Positions 51,591 to 59,978 of a stretch of 64,000 bases of DNA are shown here, piece by piece. The stretch lies in the NCBI RefSeq assembly GCF_049673105.1, contig NZ_JBATXG010000024.1, positions 22,438 through 86,437 of the forward strand, read 5' to 3'. The stretch's first letter is position 1, and each line of letters opens with the position of its first letter. The translations under genes and the position numbers were made by a program. A model generated the notes under the pieces. That model worked only from the letters and a program-made list of their open reading frames with translations. It searched no databases and was not told the origin of the DNA. This stretch comes from Castellaniella sp049673105. Its GTDB lineage: Bacteria > Pseudomonadota > Gammaproteobacteria > Burkholderiales > Burkholderiaceae_B.

Positions 51591-52448
51591 CTATTTGTGA
51601 GAACGGCCAAACAGGCCATGCGGACGATAAATCAAGGTCACCACCATGACGGCGTAGATGATGAAGGCGCCAATCTGAGGGATGTAGTATTTGCCGGCGA
51701 CGTCAGCCACCCCCAGCAAAATGGCGGCGTACAGGGACCCGAGGATATTGCCGCTGCCGCCCACCGACACCACGATCAGGAAATACACCAGGTATTTGAC
51801 CGGGAATTCGGGGTCCAGACCCAGCATTTCTACACCCAAGGCGCCGCCCAGGCCCGCCAGGGCCGAGCCCAGCGCAAACGTCAGACTGAAGACACGATTG
51901 ACATCCACGCCCAGGCCGCGCGCCACCCGCTGATTGTCCACAGCGGCCCGCAGCCGGGCGCCAAACGACGTGCGGATCACGGACCACTGCAACAGCACGG
52001 CGACCAGCAGGCCGGCAATGATCAGGAACAGGCGATAGACGCCCACGTCCAGACCCGGCATGACGTGGATCTGGCCGGTCAAAAATTCAGGCAGATGCAG
52101 AGGTTGCTGCTGAGCGCCAAAGAAATAATGCGCCGCCGCGACCGCCATGAACACCAAACCGATGGAAAACAGCACCTGGTCCAGGTCGGACGCCGCGTAC
52201 AAGCGTCGATATAACAGACGTTCCAGGATGGCGCCGACGACGGCCGGCACGATGACCGCCACCGGCAAGGTCGCCAGGAAAGGCACCCCATAGTTGTTCA
52301 GCAAGATCACACAGGCGTATCCGCCCAGCATGGCGAAAGCGCCATGGGCCAGGTTGACGAAGTTCATCAGGCCCAGGGTCACGGACAGCCCGACACTGAT
52401 CAGGAACAGCAACATGCCGTAGGCAAGGCCGTCAAATAATATAGTCAT
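51591..52448 (-). CDS. livH: LivH-type ABC permease
   Basis: The 285-residue permease has eight or so helices and the family motif LGLMNFVNLAHGAFAMLGGYAC near the N-terminus. AVDNQRVARGLGVDVNRVF lies in the coupling loop. It forms the membrane channel with livM. The 93-bp gap separating it from livK holds GC-rich stem-loops, a common arrangement that lets the binding protein be made in excess. Confidence 0.93.
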   Translation of the reverse strand: MTILFDGLAYGMLLFLISVGLSVTLGLMNFVNLAHGAFAMLGGYACVILLNNYGVPFLATLPVAVIVPAVVGAILERLLYRRLYAASDLDQVLFSIGLVFMAVAAAHYFFGAQQQPLHLPEFLTGQIHVMPGLDVGVYRLFLIIAGLLVAVLLQWSVIRTSFGARLRAAVDNQRVARGLGVDVNRVFSLTFALGSALAGLGGALGVEMLGLDPEFPVKYLVYFLIVVSVGGSGNILGSLYAAILLGVADVAGKYYIPQIGAFIIYAVMVVTLIYRPHGLFGRSHK

Positions 52449-52470
52449 GATTCATCCCGGAGGGTAAGAC

Positions 52471-52532
52471 AGGCGGCGCGCCGCCTCCACAGGAACCCGG
52501 ACGGCGGCAGGGCATCGGATCACCGCCGCCGC
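52471..52532 (-). promoter_or_regulatory. Stem-loops between livK and livH
   Basis: AGGCGGCG-CGCCGCCT (52471-52486) is a 16-bp perfect palindrome. A second GC-rich stem pairs CGGCGG near 52502 with CCGCCG near 52524. No U tract follows on the minus strand. Such structures after a binding-protein gene usually stabilise the upstream mRNA or cut downstream expression. Confidence 0.5.
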
Positions 52533-52541
52533 CCGCACGGA

Positions 52542-53717
52542 TCAGCCCTGCTTGCCGGGATCCTTCACCGCTTCGATGGTGTCGAATTCCACGTTCTGCA
52601 ACACGCCATCGACGCGCTCCACCTTGCGGATGTAGACGTTCTGAATGATGTCGCGCGTCTGCGGATCGATTTCCACCGGACCACGCGGGCTGGTCCACTT
52701 CATGCCCTTGACCGCAGCCATGAAGGCCTCTGCGCTCGCATCACCCTTGGTCTTTTCCAGCGCAGCATAGATCAGATGCATGCCGTCATAGCCCGCCACC
52801 GACACGAAATTGGGGCGATCATTGGGAAATGCCTTGTGATAGGCAGCGACGTAGGCCTTGTTTTCAGGCGAATCGTGAGCAGCGGAATAGTGGAAGGACG
52901 TGATCATGCCGATGGCAGCGTCGCCCATGGCGTTCAACACGTCTTCGTCAGTCACGTCGCCCGTGGCCAGTTCCTTGATGCCGGCCTGGTCCAGACCGCG
53001 TTCCTTGAAGCCCTTGGCCAGCGCCACGCCCTGTTCGCCGTTGGGCACGAACAGGAAAACCGCGTCAGGCTTGGCGTCCTTGATGCGCTGCAGGTACGGC
53101 GCATAGTCAGGCGTGGCGACTGGCGTGCGGACTTCGCCGATGATCTTGCCGCCCAGCGCGGTAAAGGTCTTCTGGAACTGCTGTTCGGCGTCATGCCCCG
53201 GACCATAGTCGGACACCAGGGTATAGACCGAACGGATGCCGTTGGCGTAGGCCCACTGCGCCATCGGCGCCGTGTCCTGCGGCAGCGTCATGGAGACCCG
53301 CACGATATTGGGCGATTTTTCGGTGATGGACGAGGTCGCGGCATTCAGCACGACCATCGGGACTTTGGCCTCGGTGGCCAGCGGCGCGACGGAAAAGGCA
53401 TTGGGCGTCAAGCTAAAGCCCGCCAGAATGTCGACCTTGTCCTTGATCAGCAGTTCCTGGGCCTGGCGCTTGGCCACCGCAGGCGCAATGCCGGTGTCGT
53501 CCTTGATGATGATCTTGATCTTGCGACCGGCCACTTCATCGCCATGTTCGGCCATGTACAGATCGATACCGTGCTGAAGCTGTTTGCCGTGGGCGGCAAA
53601 TGGTCCGGACATCGGCATGACCACACCGATTTTCAGATCTTTGGCCTGCACGGTGCTGAAGGCGGCGGCTGTGCTGAAGGCCAGCGCCACCGCCCCTAGG
53701 GTCTTGATGAATTTCAT
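52542..53717 (-). CDS. livK: LivK-type periplasmic binding protein
   Basis: The 391-residue type-I periplasmic binding protein has a signal peptide (MKFIKTLGAVALAFSTAAAF, likely cleaved after VQA at 25) and the mature start KDLKIGVVMPMSGPFAAHGK. Two Rossmann-like lobes follow. The ATG at 53717 has CAGGAG upstream. It begins 39 bp after pmdC, so it belongs to the aromatic operon. Some HAAT binding proteins bind benzoate-type acids, and this context suggests protocatechuate, vanillate or another aromatic as ligand. Confidence 0.93.
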   Translation of the reverse strand: MKFIKTLGAVALAFSTAAAFSTVQAKDLKIGVVMPMSGPFAAHGKQLQHGIDLYMAEHGDEVAGRKIKIIIKDDTGIAPAVAKRQAQELLIKDKVDILAGFSLTPNAFSVAPLATEAKVPMVVLNAATSSITEKSPNIVRVSMTLPQDTAPMAQWAYANGIRSVYTLVSDYGPGHDAEQQFQKTFTALGGKIIGEVRTPVATPDYAPYLQRIKDAKPDAVFLFVPNGEQGVALAKGFKERGLDQAGIKELATGDVTDEDVLNAMGDAAIGMITSFHYSAAHDSPENKAYVAAYHKAFPNDRPNFVSVAGYDGMHLIYAALEKTKGDASAEAFMAAVKGMKWTSPRGPVEIDPQTRDIIQNVYIRKVERVDGVLQNVEFDTIEAVKDPGKQG

Positions 53718-53756
53718 GGTCTCACTCCTGGAAAGTAATAAAAACACCAGCTTTTT

Positions 53757-54713
53757 TTAGCCGGCTAACTGTTGCTCAAGATCATGCAGAACCTGATAAC
53801 ACGGCAGCACCTGCGCCACGCTGGCGTTGGGCTCCCGTCCCTCGCGGATAGCGGCGAAAAATTCCCGATCCTGCAATTCAATCCCATTCATGGACACGTC
53901 CACCTGGCTGACGTCGATGACTTCGTCGCGCCCGGTGACCAGATCGTCATAACGGGCGATGTAGGTGGCGGTGTCGCCGATGTAGCGAAAGAACGTACCC
54001 AGCGGGCCGTCGTTATTGAAGCTGAGCGACAAGGTGCAGATGGCCCCATTGGCCGCCTGCAACTGGATCGACATATCCATGGCAATGCCTAGCGTCGGAT
54101 GGATCGGCCCCTGCACGGCATTCGCCTTGACCACCGGACTGCCGCACTGATAGGCGAACAGATCCACGGTATGGGCGGCGTGGTGCCACAGCAGATGGTC
54201 GGTCCAGCTACGCGGCTCGCCCAGCGCATTCATATTGGTGCGGCGGAAAAAATAGGTCTGCACGTCCATCTGCTGGAGATGAAATTCGCCTTTCTGCACA
54301 CGCTGGTGCACATATTGATGGCTGGGGTTGAAGCGGCGCGTGTGGCCGCACATGGCGACCTTGCCGCTTTGCCGCGCCAGGTCCACCAGAGCCTGCGCAT
54401 CCTGCAGACTGTCGGCCATGGGGATTTCCACCTGAACGTGCTTGCCCGCCCGCAGGCAGGCCATCGCCTGGGCCGCATGCATCTGGGTGGGCGTGCACAG
54501 AATCACGGCGTCCACGTCGGGGCGGTCCAGCACCGCGTCCAGATCGGTGGCGGCCTGTTCGATGCCATATTTCTGCGCCACGGCGCGGGTCTTGTCCAGA
54601 TCGCGGCTGACCAGGGCGACGACCTCCACGCCGTCGATGCGGGCGATGCCATCCAGGTGCTTGATGCCGAATGCGCCGGCGCCGGCCAGGGCGACTTTCA
54701 AGTGCTGCGTCAT
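53757..54713 (-). CDS. pmdC: 4-carboxy-2-hydroxymuconate-6-semialdehyde dehydrogenase
   Basis: The 318-residue Gfo/Idh/MocA-family enzyme oxidises the ring-cleavage product, in its hemiacetal form, to 2-pyrone-4,6-dicarboxylate with NAD(P). It has a Rossmann start LKVALAGAGAFGIKHLDGIA, the family EIP-type motif in VQVEIPMADSLQDA and HTRRFNPSHQYVH. The identification rests on LigC resemblance and on the adjacent pmdA and pmdB. The ATG at 54713 overlaps the pmdB stop; the longer ORF is antisense noise. Confidence 0.93.
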   Translation of the reverse strand: MTQHLKVALAGAGAFGIKHLDGIARIDGVEVVALVSRDLDKTRAVAQKYGIEQAATDLDAVLDRPDVDAVILCTPTQMHAAQAMACLRAGKHVQVEIPMADSLQDAQALVDLARQSGKVAMCGHTRRFNPSHQYVHQRVQKGEFHLQQMDVQTYFFRRTNMNALGEPRSWTDHLLWHHAAHTVDLFAYQCGSPVVKANAVQGPIHPTLGIAMDMSIQLQAANGAICTLSLSFNNDGPLGTFFRYIGDTATYIARYDDLVTGRDEVIDVSQVDVSMNGIELQDREFFAAIREGREPNASVAQVLPCYQVLHDLEQQLAG

Positions 54714-55579
54714 CACTGTTCCTCCAATATCAGGTGTCCCACCGCCGTATTCGATGCCGGCACGTGGTAGAAACGGTGCGCCACGCGCGGCGCTGGTCCG
54801 CCCGACACATCCGCCATCGCGCCTCGTGCGATCAACCACATGACGAGTTCGATGCCTTCGGAACCGGCTTCGCGCACGTAATCGATGTGCGGCACCTCGG
54901 CCTGCCCGGCGGGGTCGGCGATCAGGCGATCCAGGAAAGCATTGTCGAATTCGCGATTGATCAGCCCGGCGCGCGGCCCCTGCAACTGGTGGCTCATGCC
55001 GCCGGTGCCCCAGATCTGCACGTTCAGGGGGCGGTCGAAGCTTTCGATGGCGCGGCGGATCGCCTGCCCCAGCTGAAAGCAACGCCGGCCCGAAGGCACC
55101 GGATACTGCACCACGTTGACGGCAAACGGAATGACGGGGCACGGCCAGGCCTGGGGCTGGCCGCACATCAGCGACAGCGGCACCGTCAGCCCGTGATCCA
55201 CGTCCATCTTGTTGACGATGGTCAGGTCGAAGTCCTGTTGGATGACCGACTGAGCGATGTGCGCCGCCAGTTCCGGATGGCCGATGACGGTCGGCACGGG
55301 CCGCGCGCCCCAGCCCTCGTCCGCCGGCTGGTATTGTTCGGCGCAGCCAATGGCGAAGGTCGGGATCATGTCCAGGCTGAAGGCGGTGGCATGATCGTTA
55401 TAGACCAGAAAAATCACGTCGGGCGTGTTGTCTTGCATCCACTGTTTCGACGGCTCGTAGCCCTTGAACAGCGGCGCCCAATAGTCGGTTTCCGTCTTAC
55501 CCAGATCCAGGGCGGCTCCGATGGCCGGCACGTGCGACGTATACACACTGGCGGTGATGCGGGCGTGGGTCTGGCTCAT
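54713..55579 (-). CDS. pmdB: Protocatechuate 4,5-dioxygenase beta subunit
   Basis: The 288-residue catalytic subunit (LigB family, class-III extradiol dioxygenase) binds non-haem Fe(II). His16 (YTSHVPAIGAALD) and His63 (YNDHATAF) match the two iron histidines. MDVDHGLTVPLSLM holds the catalytic-base His. With PmdA it opens protocatechuate between carbons 4 and 5. The ATG at 55579 overlaps the pmdA stop (ATGA). Confidence 0.96.
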   Translation of the reverse strand: MSQTHARITASVYTSHVPAIGAALDLGKTETDYWAPLFKGYEPSKQWMQDNTPDVIFLVYNDHATAFSLDMIPTFAIGCAEQYQPADEGWGARPVPTVIGHPELAAHIAQSVIQQDFDLTIVNKMDVDHGLTVPLSLMCGQPQAWPCPVIPFAVNVVQYPVPSGRRCFQLGQAIRRAIESFDRPLNVQIWGTGGMSHQLQGPRAGLINREFDNAFLDRLIADPAGQAEVPHIDYVREAGSEGIELVMWLIARGAMADVSGGPAPRVAHRFYHVPASNTAVGHLILEEQ

Positions 55580-55965
55580 GAACGTTCTCCGATTTTGCGG
55601 TTGCCCTGGATGGAACGACCGCCGGCCAACATCATGGCTGCGTAGTCTTCCTGGGACATGCCGGTCATGCTGGCGGCCATGTACTGGAAAGAAAGGCCAT
55701 CGGTGGCCCCCAGTTTGGCTAGAAAATAGATATTGCCGCCCAACTGCAGGCAGCGGTTCAAGTCGCGGGCCAGCACGGCCTGCTTCTGGTCCTCGCTCAT
55801 GGGCCATTCGTCCAGATAGGCGCGCTCATCGGCCAGAAAGCGTTTGCGGTTGTCGGCTTTCATCAGCGACATGCAGAACTGATTCAGGTGATAACCCAGG
55901 CGGGATTGATCGGCATCGAAAATCGTGGTGCCGGGAATATCGGTATAGGGCTTGTTCAGGGACAT
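55576..55965 (-). CDS. pmdA: Protocatechuate 4,5-dioxygenase alpha subunit
   Basis: The 129-residue LigA-type subunit forms a lid over the PmdB active site and gives substrate selectivity. It begins MSLNKPYTDIPGTTIFDAD and contains YHLNQFCMSLMKADNRKRF and LAKLGATDGLSFQYMAASMT, typical of LigA. It starts 3 bp after the pmdD stop and overlaps pmdB by 4 bp. Confidence 0.95.
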   Translation of the reverse strand: MSLNKPYTDIPGTTIFDADQSRLGYHLNQFCMSLMKADNRKRFLADERAYLDEWPMSEDQKQAVLARDLNRCLQLGGNIYFLAKLGATDGLSFQYMAASMTGMSQEDYAAMMLAGGRSIQGNRKIGERS

Positions 55966-55968
55966 GGC

Positions 55969-56886
55969 TCAACTCCAGTACAAGCGGTTTGGATTGTCGA
56001 CCAGCAGCTTGCGCTGCAGGTCGGCGGTCAGGGCGATCTGCGGAATGTAATCCACCAGCAGCCCGTCATCTGGCATATGGGACTTCAGATTCGGATGCGG
56101 CCAATCGGTGCCCCACAGCACGCGATCGGGAAAGGTTTCCACCAGGTGGCGAGCAAAGGGCACCACGTCCTGATAGGCATGCTGTTCGCCGGCCAGCGCA
56201 TAGGGGCCCGATTGGCTGAGACGCTCCGGGCAGCTGACTTTGGTCCAGATGTTAGGATGCTCTCGCAGCAGCGCCACGAAACGCTGGAATTCGGACCCGT
56301 CCACCGGCTGGGTGACATCGGGGCGGCCCATATGATCCACCACCACCGTCGTGGGCAAGGCGGTAAAGAAATCATACAGTTCAGGCAGATCCTGAGCCTC
56401 GAAATAGACCACCACATGCCAGCCCAGCGGCGCGATGCGCGCGGCAATATCGGCCAGAACTTCGCGCGGGGTGAAATCAGCCAGCCGCTTGACGAAATTG
56501 AAACGCGTCCCGCGCACTCCCGCGTCATGCAGGGCCTGCAACTCGGCATCCGTGATGTCTTGCGCCACCGTCGCCACCCCCCGCGCCCGCCCGCCGGATG
56601 CCTTCAAGGCATCGACCAGCGCCCGGTTGTCCGTGCCGTGACAGGTCGCCTGCACGATCACGTTCTTGGCGAACCCCAGATGATCGCGCAAGGCGAACAG
56701 CGATTCCTTCGGCGCGTCGCAGGGCGTGTATTTGCGTTGCGGCGCGTACGGAAACACCGCACCCGGCCCGAATACGTGGCAATGCGCGTCCACAGCGCCG
56801 GGCGGCAGACGGAAATTCGGACGGCTGGGACCGTCGTAGTAATCCAGCCACCCAGGGGTCTTGGCAAAGGGTTCGGCGGTGCTCAT
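55969..56886 (-). CDS. pmdD: 2-pyrone-4,6-dicarboxylate hydrolase
   Basis: The 305-residue amidohydrolase-fold enzyme (LigI family) hydrolyses the lactone 2-pyrone-4,6-dicarboxylate to 4-oxalomesaconate. The N-terminal VDAHCHVFGPG carries the HxH pair, VVVDHMGRPD a later His and RVLWGTDWPHPNLKSH the catalytic Asp. LigI works without metal. It sits between pmdF and pmdA, 10 bp after pmdF. Confidence 0.95.
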   Translation of the reverse strand: MSTAEPFAKTPGWLDYYDGPSRPNFRLPPGAVDAHCHVFGPGAVFPYAPQRKYTPCDAPKESLFALRDHLGFAKNVIVQATCHGTDNRALVDALKASGGRARGVATVAQDITDAELQALHDAGVRGTRFNFVKRLADFTPREVLADIAARIAPLGWHVVVYFEAQDLPELYDFFTALPTTVVVDHMGRPDVTQPVDGSEFQRFVALLREHPNIWTKVSCPERLSQSGPYALAGEQHAYQDVVPFARHLVETFPDRVLWGTDWPHPNLKSHMPDDGLLVDYIPQIALTADLQRKLLVDNPNRLYWS

Positions 56887-56896
56887 GGCTACGTCC

Positions 56897-57592
56897 TTAA
56901 TCCAGATATTTCAGACCGGCTTTTTCCAGCCCTTCGCGCATCTTGTAGTAATCCAGCCCCAGGACGCCGGAAGCGAAGAGATCCCGCTTGCTGACTTCAT
57001 TGTCCTCGCGGGCCTGGGCTTTGGCGGCAACCTGGCCGGCAATGGCAGCCGGCACCACCACCACACCGTCGGTATCGGCCACGATGACATCGCCCGGCAT
57101 CACGGCGGCGTTGGCACACACCACGGGAATGTTCACCGACCCCAGCGTGCCCTTGACCGTGCCCTTGGCGCTGATCGCCCGCGCAAAGACGGGAAAATTC
57201 ATGGATTCCAGGACGTCGATATCGCGCACGCCGCCATCGATGATCAAGCCACGTGCGCCACGCGCCTTGAATGACGTCGCTAACAGATCGCCGAAAAAGC
57301 CGTCCGTGCTATCCGTCGTGCAGGCCGCCACGACCACGTCTCCGTCTTGGATCTGCTCGGCGGCGACGTGCAGCATCCAGTTATCTCCCGGTTGCAGCAG
57401 GACTGTGACGGCGGTGCCGCACAGGCGCGCGCCGCGCCAGACCGGTCGCATATAGGGCTTCATCAGGCCGACGCGTCCCATGGCTTCATGAATGGTAGCC
57501 GTCCCGAACTGCGACAGATGCTCGACGGCAGCGGGATCGGCGCGCTGGATGGTCCGGTGGACGACGCCCAGCTGATTCAGGGAAGTGCTCAT
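56897..57592 (-). CDS. pmdF: 4-carboxy-4-hydroxy-2-oxoadipate aldolase/oxaloacetate decarboxylase
   Basis: The 231-residue class-II aldolase (LigK/ProA, RraA-like fold) splits the C6 acid to pyruvate and oxaloacetate. It shows LCGTAVTVLLQPGDNWMLH, GGVRDIDVLESMNFPVFA (Arg and Asp of the active site) and VMPGDVIVADTDGVVVVP (metal site). It lies 19 bp downstream of pmdE and 10 bp upstream of pmdD. Confidence 0.95.
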   Translation of the reverse strand: MSTSLNQLGVVHRTIQRADPAAVEHLSQFGTATIHEAMGRVGLMKPYMRPVWRGARLCGTAVTVLLQPGDNWMLHVAAEQIQDGDVVVAACTTDSTDGFFGDLLATSFKARGARGLIIDGGVRDIDVLESMNFPVFARAISAKGTVKGTLGSVNIPVVCANAAVMPGDVIVADTDGVVVVPAAIAGQVAAKAQAREDNEVSKRDLFASGVLGLDYYKMREGLEKAGLKYLD

Positions 57593-57611
57593 GTTGATTG
57601 TCCTCCGTTCG

Positions 57612-58655
57612 TTAAAGGCCTTTGGCCTTCAGGGCGGCATCCAGGCGCGGGTAGACGCGCCGGGCATTGCCCTCGTAAATCTGGAAGCGATCGGCGTCGC
57701 TCAGGACGTCCGCGGCTTCGATATAGCGCTTGGTGTCATCGAAAGCATGGCCGGTTTCCGGATCGATGCCGCGCACCGCGCCGATCATCTCCGATGCAAA
57801 CAACACGTTCTTCACGGGAATGACACGCGTCAGCAGATCGATGCCCGGCTGGTGATAGACACAGGTATCGAAAAACACGTTGTTCAGCAGATGCTCGTCG
57901 AGCAGCGGCTTTTTCAGCGCCTGGGCCAGCCCGCGGAACCGGCCCCAGTGATAGGGAACCGCGCCGCCGCCATGCGGAATGACGAAACGCAGCGTGGGGA
58001 AATCCTTGAACAGGTCGGACGTCAGGCACTGCATGAAGGCCGTGGTGTCGGCATTCAGATAGTGGGCGCCCGTCGTGTGAAAACAGTCATTGCAACTGGT
58101 GGACACGTGAACCATGGCCGGAATGTCGTATTCCACCATTTTCTCGTAGATCGGATACCAGGAATGATCCGACAGCGGCGGCGCCGTCCAGTGTCCGCCG
58201 GACGGGTCCGGGTTCAGATTGATGCCGATAGCGCCGTATTCTTTGACGCATTTCTCCAGTTCGGGGATGCAAGTCGCCGGATCCACGCCCGGCGACTGCG
58301 GCAGCATGGCGGCCATGGCGAAATGATCCGGGAACAAGGTCGAAACCCGGTGGCACAGTTCATTGCAGATCGCCGACCAAGTGCTGGACACCTGGAAGTC
58401 GCCGATGTGGTGCGCCATGAAGCTGGCTCGGGGCGAAAAAATCGTCAGGTCCAGGCCACGCTCACGCATCAGGCGCAATTGGTTGGATTCGATGCTCTCG
58501 CGCAGATCATCGTCGCTGATGCGCAGATCGGATGCCTTCGGGCTTTGCGCCGGGTCCTTGATCCCGGCGATCTGGCGTTCACGCCAATCGGCCAGCGCCT
58601 GCGGGGCGGTCGTGTAATGCCCGTGGCAATCGATGATCAGGGGTTTTCGGTTCAT
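57612..58655 (-). CDS. pmdE: 4-oxalomesaconate hydratase
   Basis: The 347-residue amidohydrolase-superfamily enzyme (LigJ type) adds water to 4-oxalomesaconate to give 4-carboxy-4-hydroxy-2-oxoadipate. The N-terminal IIDCHGHYTTAPQAL has the HxH metal pair, LRFVIPHGGGAVPYHWGRF a further His, and FASEMIGAVRGIDPETG the conserved acid. It lies 28 bp downstream of pmdU. The family also includes gamma-resorcylate decarboxylases, but the context settles the function. Confidence 0.94.
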   Translation of the reverse strand: MNRKPLIIDCHGHYTTAPQALADWRERQIAGIKDPAQSPKASDLRISDDDLRESIESNQLRLMRERGLDLTIFSPRASFMAHHIGDFQVSSTWSAICNELCHRVSTLFPDHFAMAAMLPQSPGVDPATCIPELEKCVKEYGAIGINLNPDPSGGHWTAPPLSDHSWYPIYEKMVEYDIPAMVHVSTSCNDCFHTTGAHYLNADTTAFMQCLTSDLFKDFPTLRFVIPHGGGAVPYHWGRFRGLAQALKKPLLDEHLLNNVFFDTCVYHQPGIDLLTRVIPVKNVLFASEMIGAVRGIDPETGHAFDDTKRYIEAADVLSDADRFQIYEGNARRVYPRLDAALKAKGL

Positions 58656-58683
58656 ATTGACGGATTCCTATTGATAATCCGGA

Positions 58684-59841
58684 TCAGCGAGCAGACTCGC
58701 CATCCGCCCCCGTCGTCGGCCAGACGGATTGGGGGACCATGACTTCACCGCGCATGATGAGACGCGCCGTGCGCAGCAGAGCGGCCCGCACGACTTTTTG
58801 CGTGTCCTGCGGGTCCAGTTCAAGTTCGACGGTAAATTCGCCGCTGGGGTGTTCGATAGACACCGCCTTGCGGGCGCCGCTGGGCAATTGCGCCAGCGCA
58901 TGCGGCACCGAGCCGTCCAGCACGCAGGCAGTGCCCACCGTGACGGCGGCCAGCACGCCGATGGCTTCATGGCACACATGCGGGATGAAAGAGCGCGTAC
59001 TGATGGCGCCGCCGGCCTGCGGGGCCGACACCAGGGTCATCTTGGGATAATTGCGCCCGCCGACGTCCCCCAGCCCCATGAGTTCGGCTGTTGTCAGACG
59101 CAAGGCCTCGATCCTGGCCTTCAGGTCGGTATCGGCATTCAATTCCGCCGGACTCTCCTGCCCGGTGCGGCCCAGGTCTTCGGCGCGGAACAGCACCAGC
59201 GGCATGCCGTTGTCGATGCAGGTGACGTCGATATCGAACGGCGCGAAATCCGCGCCGACCGGCGGCTCGACATGCACACGATCCAGCACCCGGCCCGTGG
59301 GCAGAAGCCCCGAACAGACCGAACCGGCGGTATCCAGAAAGTTGATGGTGATGGGGGCCGAGGTCCCCGGCACGCCATCGATACGGGCCTGGCCTTCGTA
59401 GCTGACCTGGCGACCCGACGGCGTCAGCGGCGTCTGCACCGTGATGTCGCACTGCATGCCGGTGTTGCGCGTCAGGACGCGCACCGTGGTTTCGTCGCCC
59501 TGGGCGGCGATCAAGCCGCATTCCAGCGCAAAAGGCACTACCGCCGCCAGCATATTGCCGCAATTGGCCGTGGTGTCGACGGTATCCTGATTCGGCTGCA
59601 ACTGGGCGAACAGAAAGTCCAGATCCACGCCGGGCGCGGTGCCCAGCCGCACGATGCCTGCTTTGCTGGTCAAGGGATGCGCCCCGCCCAGACCATCGAT
59701 CTGACGACGGTCAGGAGACCCCATCGCGGCCAGCAACACGCGATCGCGGGCAGCCGTCTCGGACGGCAGATCGGATTCCAGAAAAAACGGTCCGCGCGAG
59801 GTGCCACCGCGCATGAACAAAGTCCGAACAGGCTTTTGCAT
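58684..59841 (-). CDS. pmdU: 4-oxalomesaconate tautomerase (GalD/LigU/PrpF family)
   Basis: The 385-residue protein has the diaminopimelate-epimerase-like fold of PrpF. It shows LFMRGGTSRGPFFLESDLP, DTTANCGNMLAAVVPFAL, with a conserved Cys, and a second repeat half ending AARLIMRGEVMVP-like. GalD and LigU interconvert enol and keto forms of 4-oxalomesaconate. The ATG at 59841 is chosen over one nine codons upstream by family N-terminus. It is the first gene of the operon, divergent from a LysR gene, and corresponds to pmdU of Comamonas. Confidence 0.9.
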   Translation of the reverse strand: MQKPVRTLFMRGGTSRGPFFLESDLPSETAARDRVLLAAMGSPDRRQIDGLGGAHPLTSKAGIVRLGTAPGVDLDFLFAQLQPNQDTVDTTANCGNMLAAVVPFALECGLIAAQGDETTVRVLTRNTGMQCDITVQTPLTPSGRQVSYEGQARIDGVPGTSAPITINFLDTAGSVCSGLLPTGRVLDRVHVEPPVGADFAPFDIDVTCIDNGMPLVLFRAEDLGRTGQESPAELNADTDLKARIEALRLTTAELMGLGDVGGRNYPKMTLVSAPQAGGAISTRSFIPHVCHEAIGVLAAVTVGTACVLDGSVPHALAQLPSGARKAVSIEHPSGEFTVELELDPQDTQKVVRAALLRTARLIMRGEVMVPQSVWPTTGADGESAR

Positions 59842-59870
59842 CACACCACCACCATTGCTATGTTGCAACC

Positions 59871-59899
59871 ATTATGGGTGCAATGAGCCTGGTGAATAA
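59871..59899 (-). promoter_or_regulatory. Candidate promoter of the pmd-liv operon
   Basis: On the minus strand CATAAT (59876-59871) lies 17 bp from TTATTC (59899-59894). The -10 box is good and the -35 weak, as usual for a promoter needing LysR-type activation. Initiation would be near 59864. Confidence 0.4.
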
Positions 59900-59929
59900 G
59901 GGCATGAACACACTATCTGCTATGCCGTA

Positions 59930-59958
59930 TTGCTATACTTGATGAAACTTCATATCAA
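59930..59958 (+). promoter_or_regulatory. LysR gene promoter overlapping a dyad operator
   Basis: TTGCTA (59930-59935), 17 bp and TATCAA (59953-59958) form a promoter for the LysR gene. Overlapping it, TTGAT-N10-ATCAA (59939-59958) with an inner ATGAA-AC-TTCAT is a LysR-type operator candidate. Binding there would autorepress the regulator and activate the divergent pmd operon. Confidence 0.5.
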
Positions 59959-59978
59959 ATTTTAGGGTAAACCCCAGC

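Noticed and set aside
59965..59974. GGGTAAACCC, also present at 3309-3318
   Set aside because: Two copies of a 10-bp palindrome in unrelated promoter regions of 64 kb are weak evidence for a shared operator.
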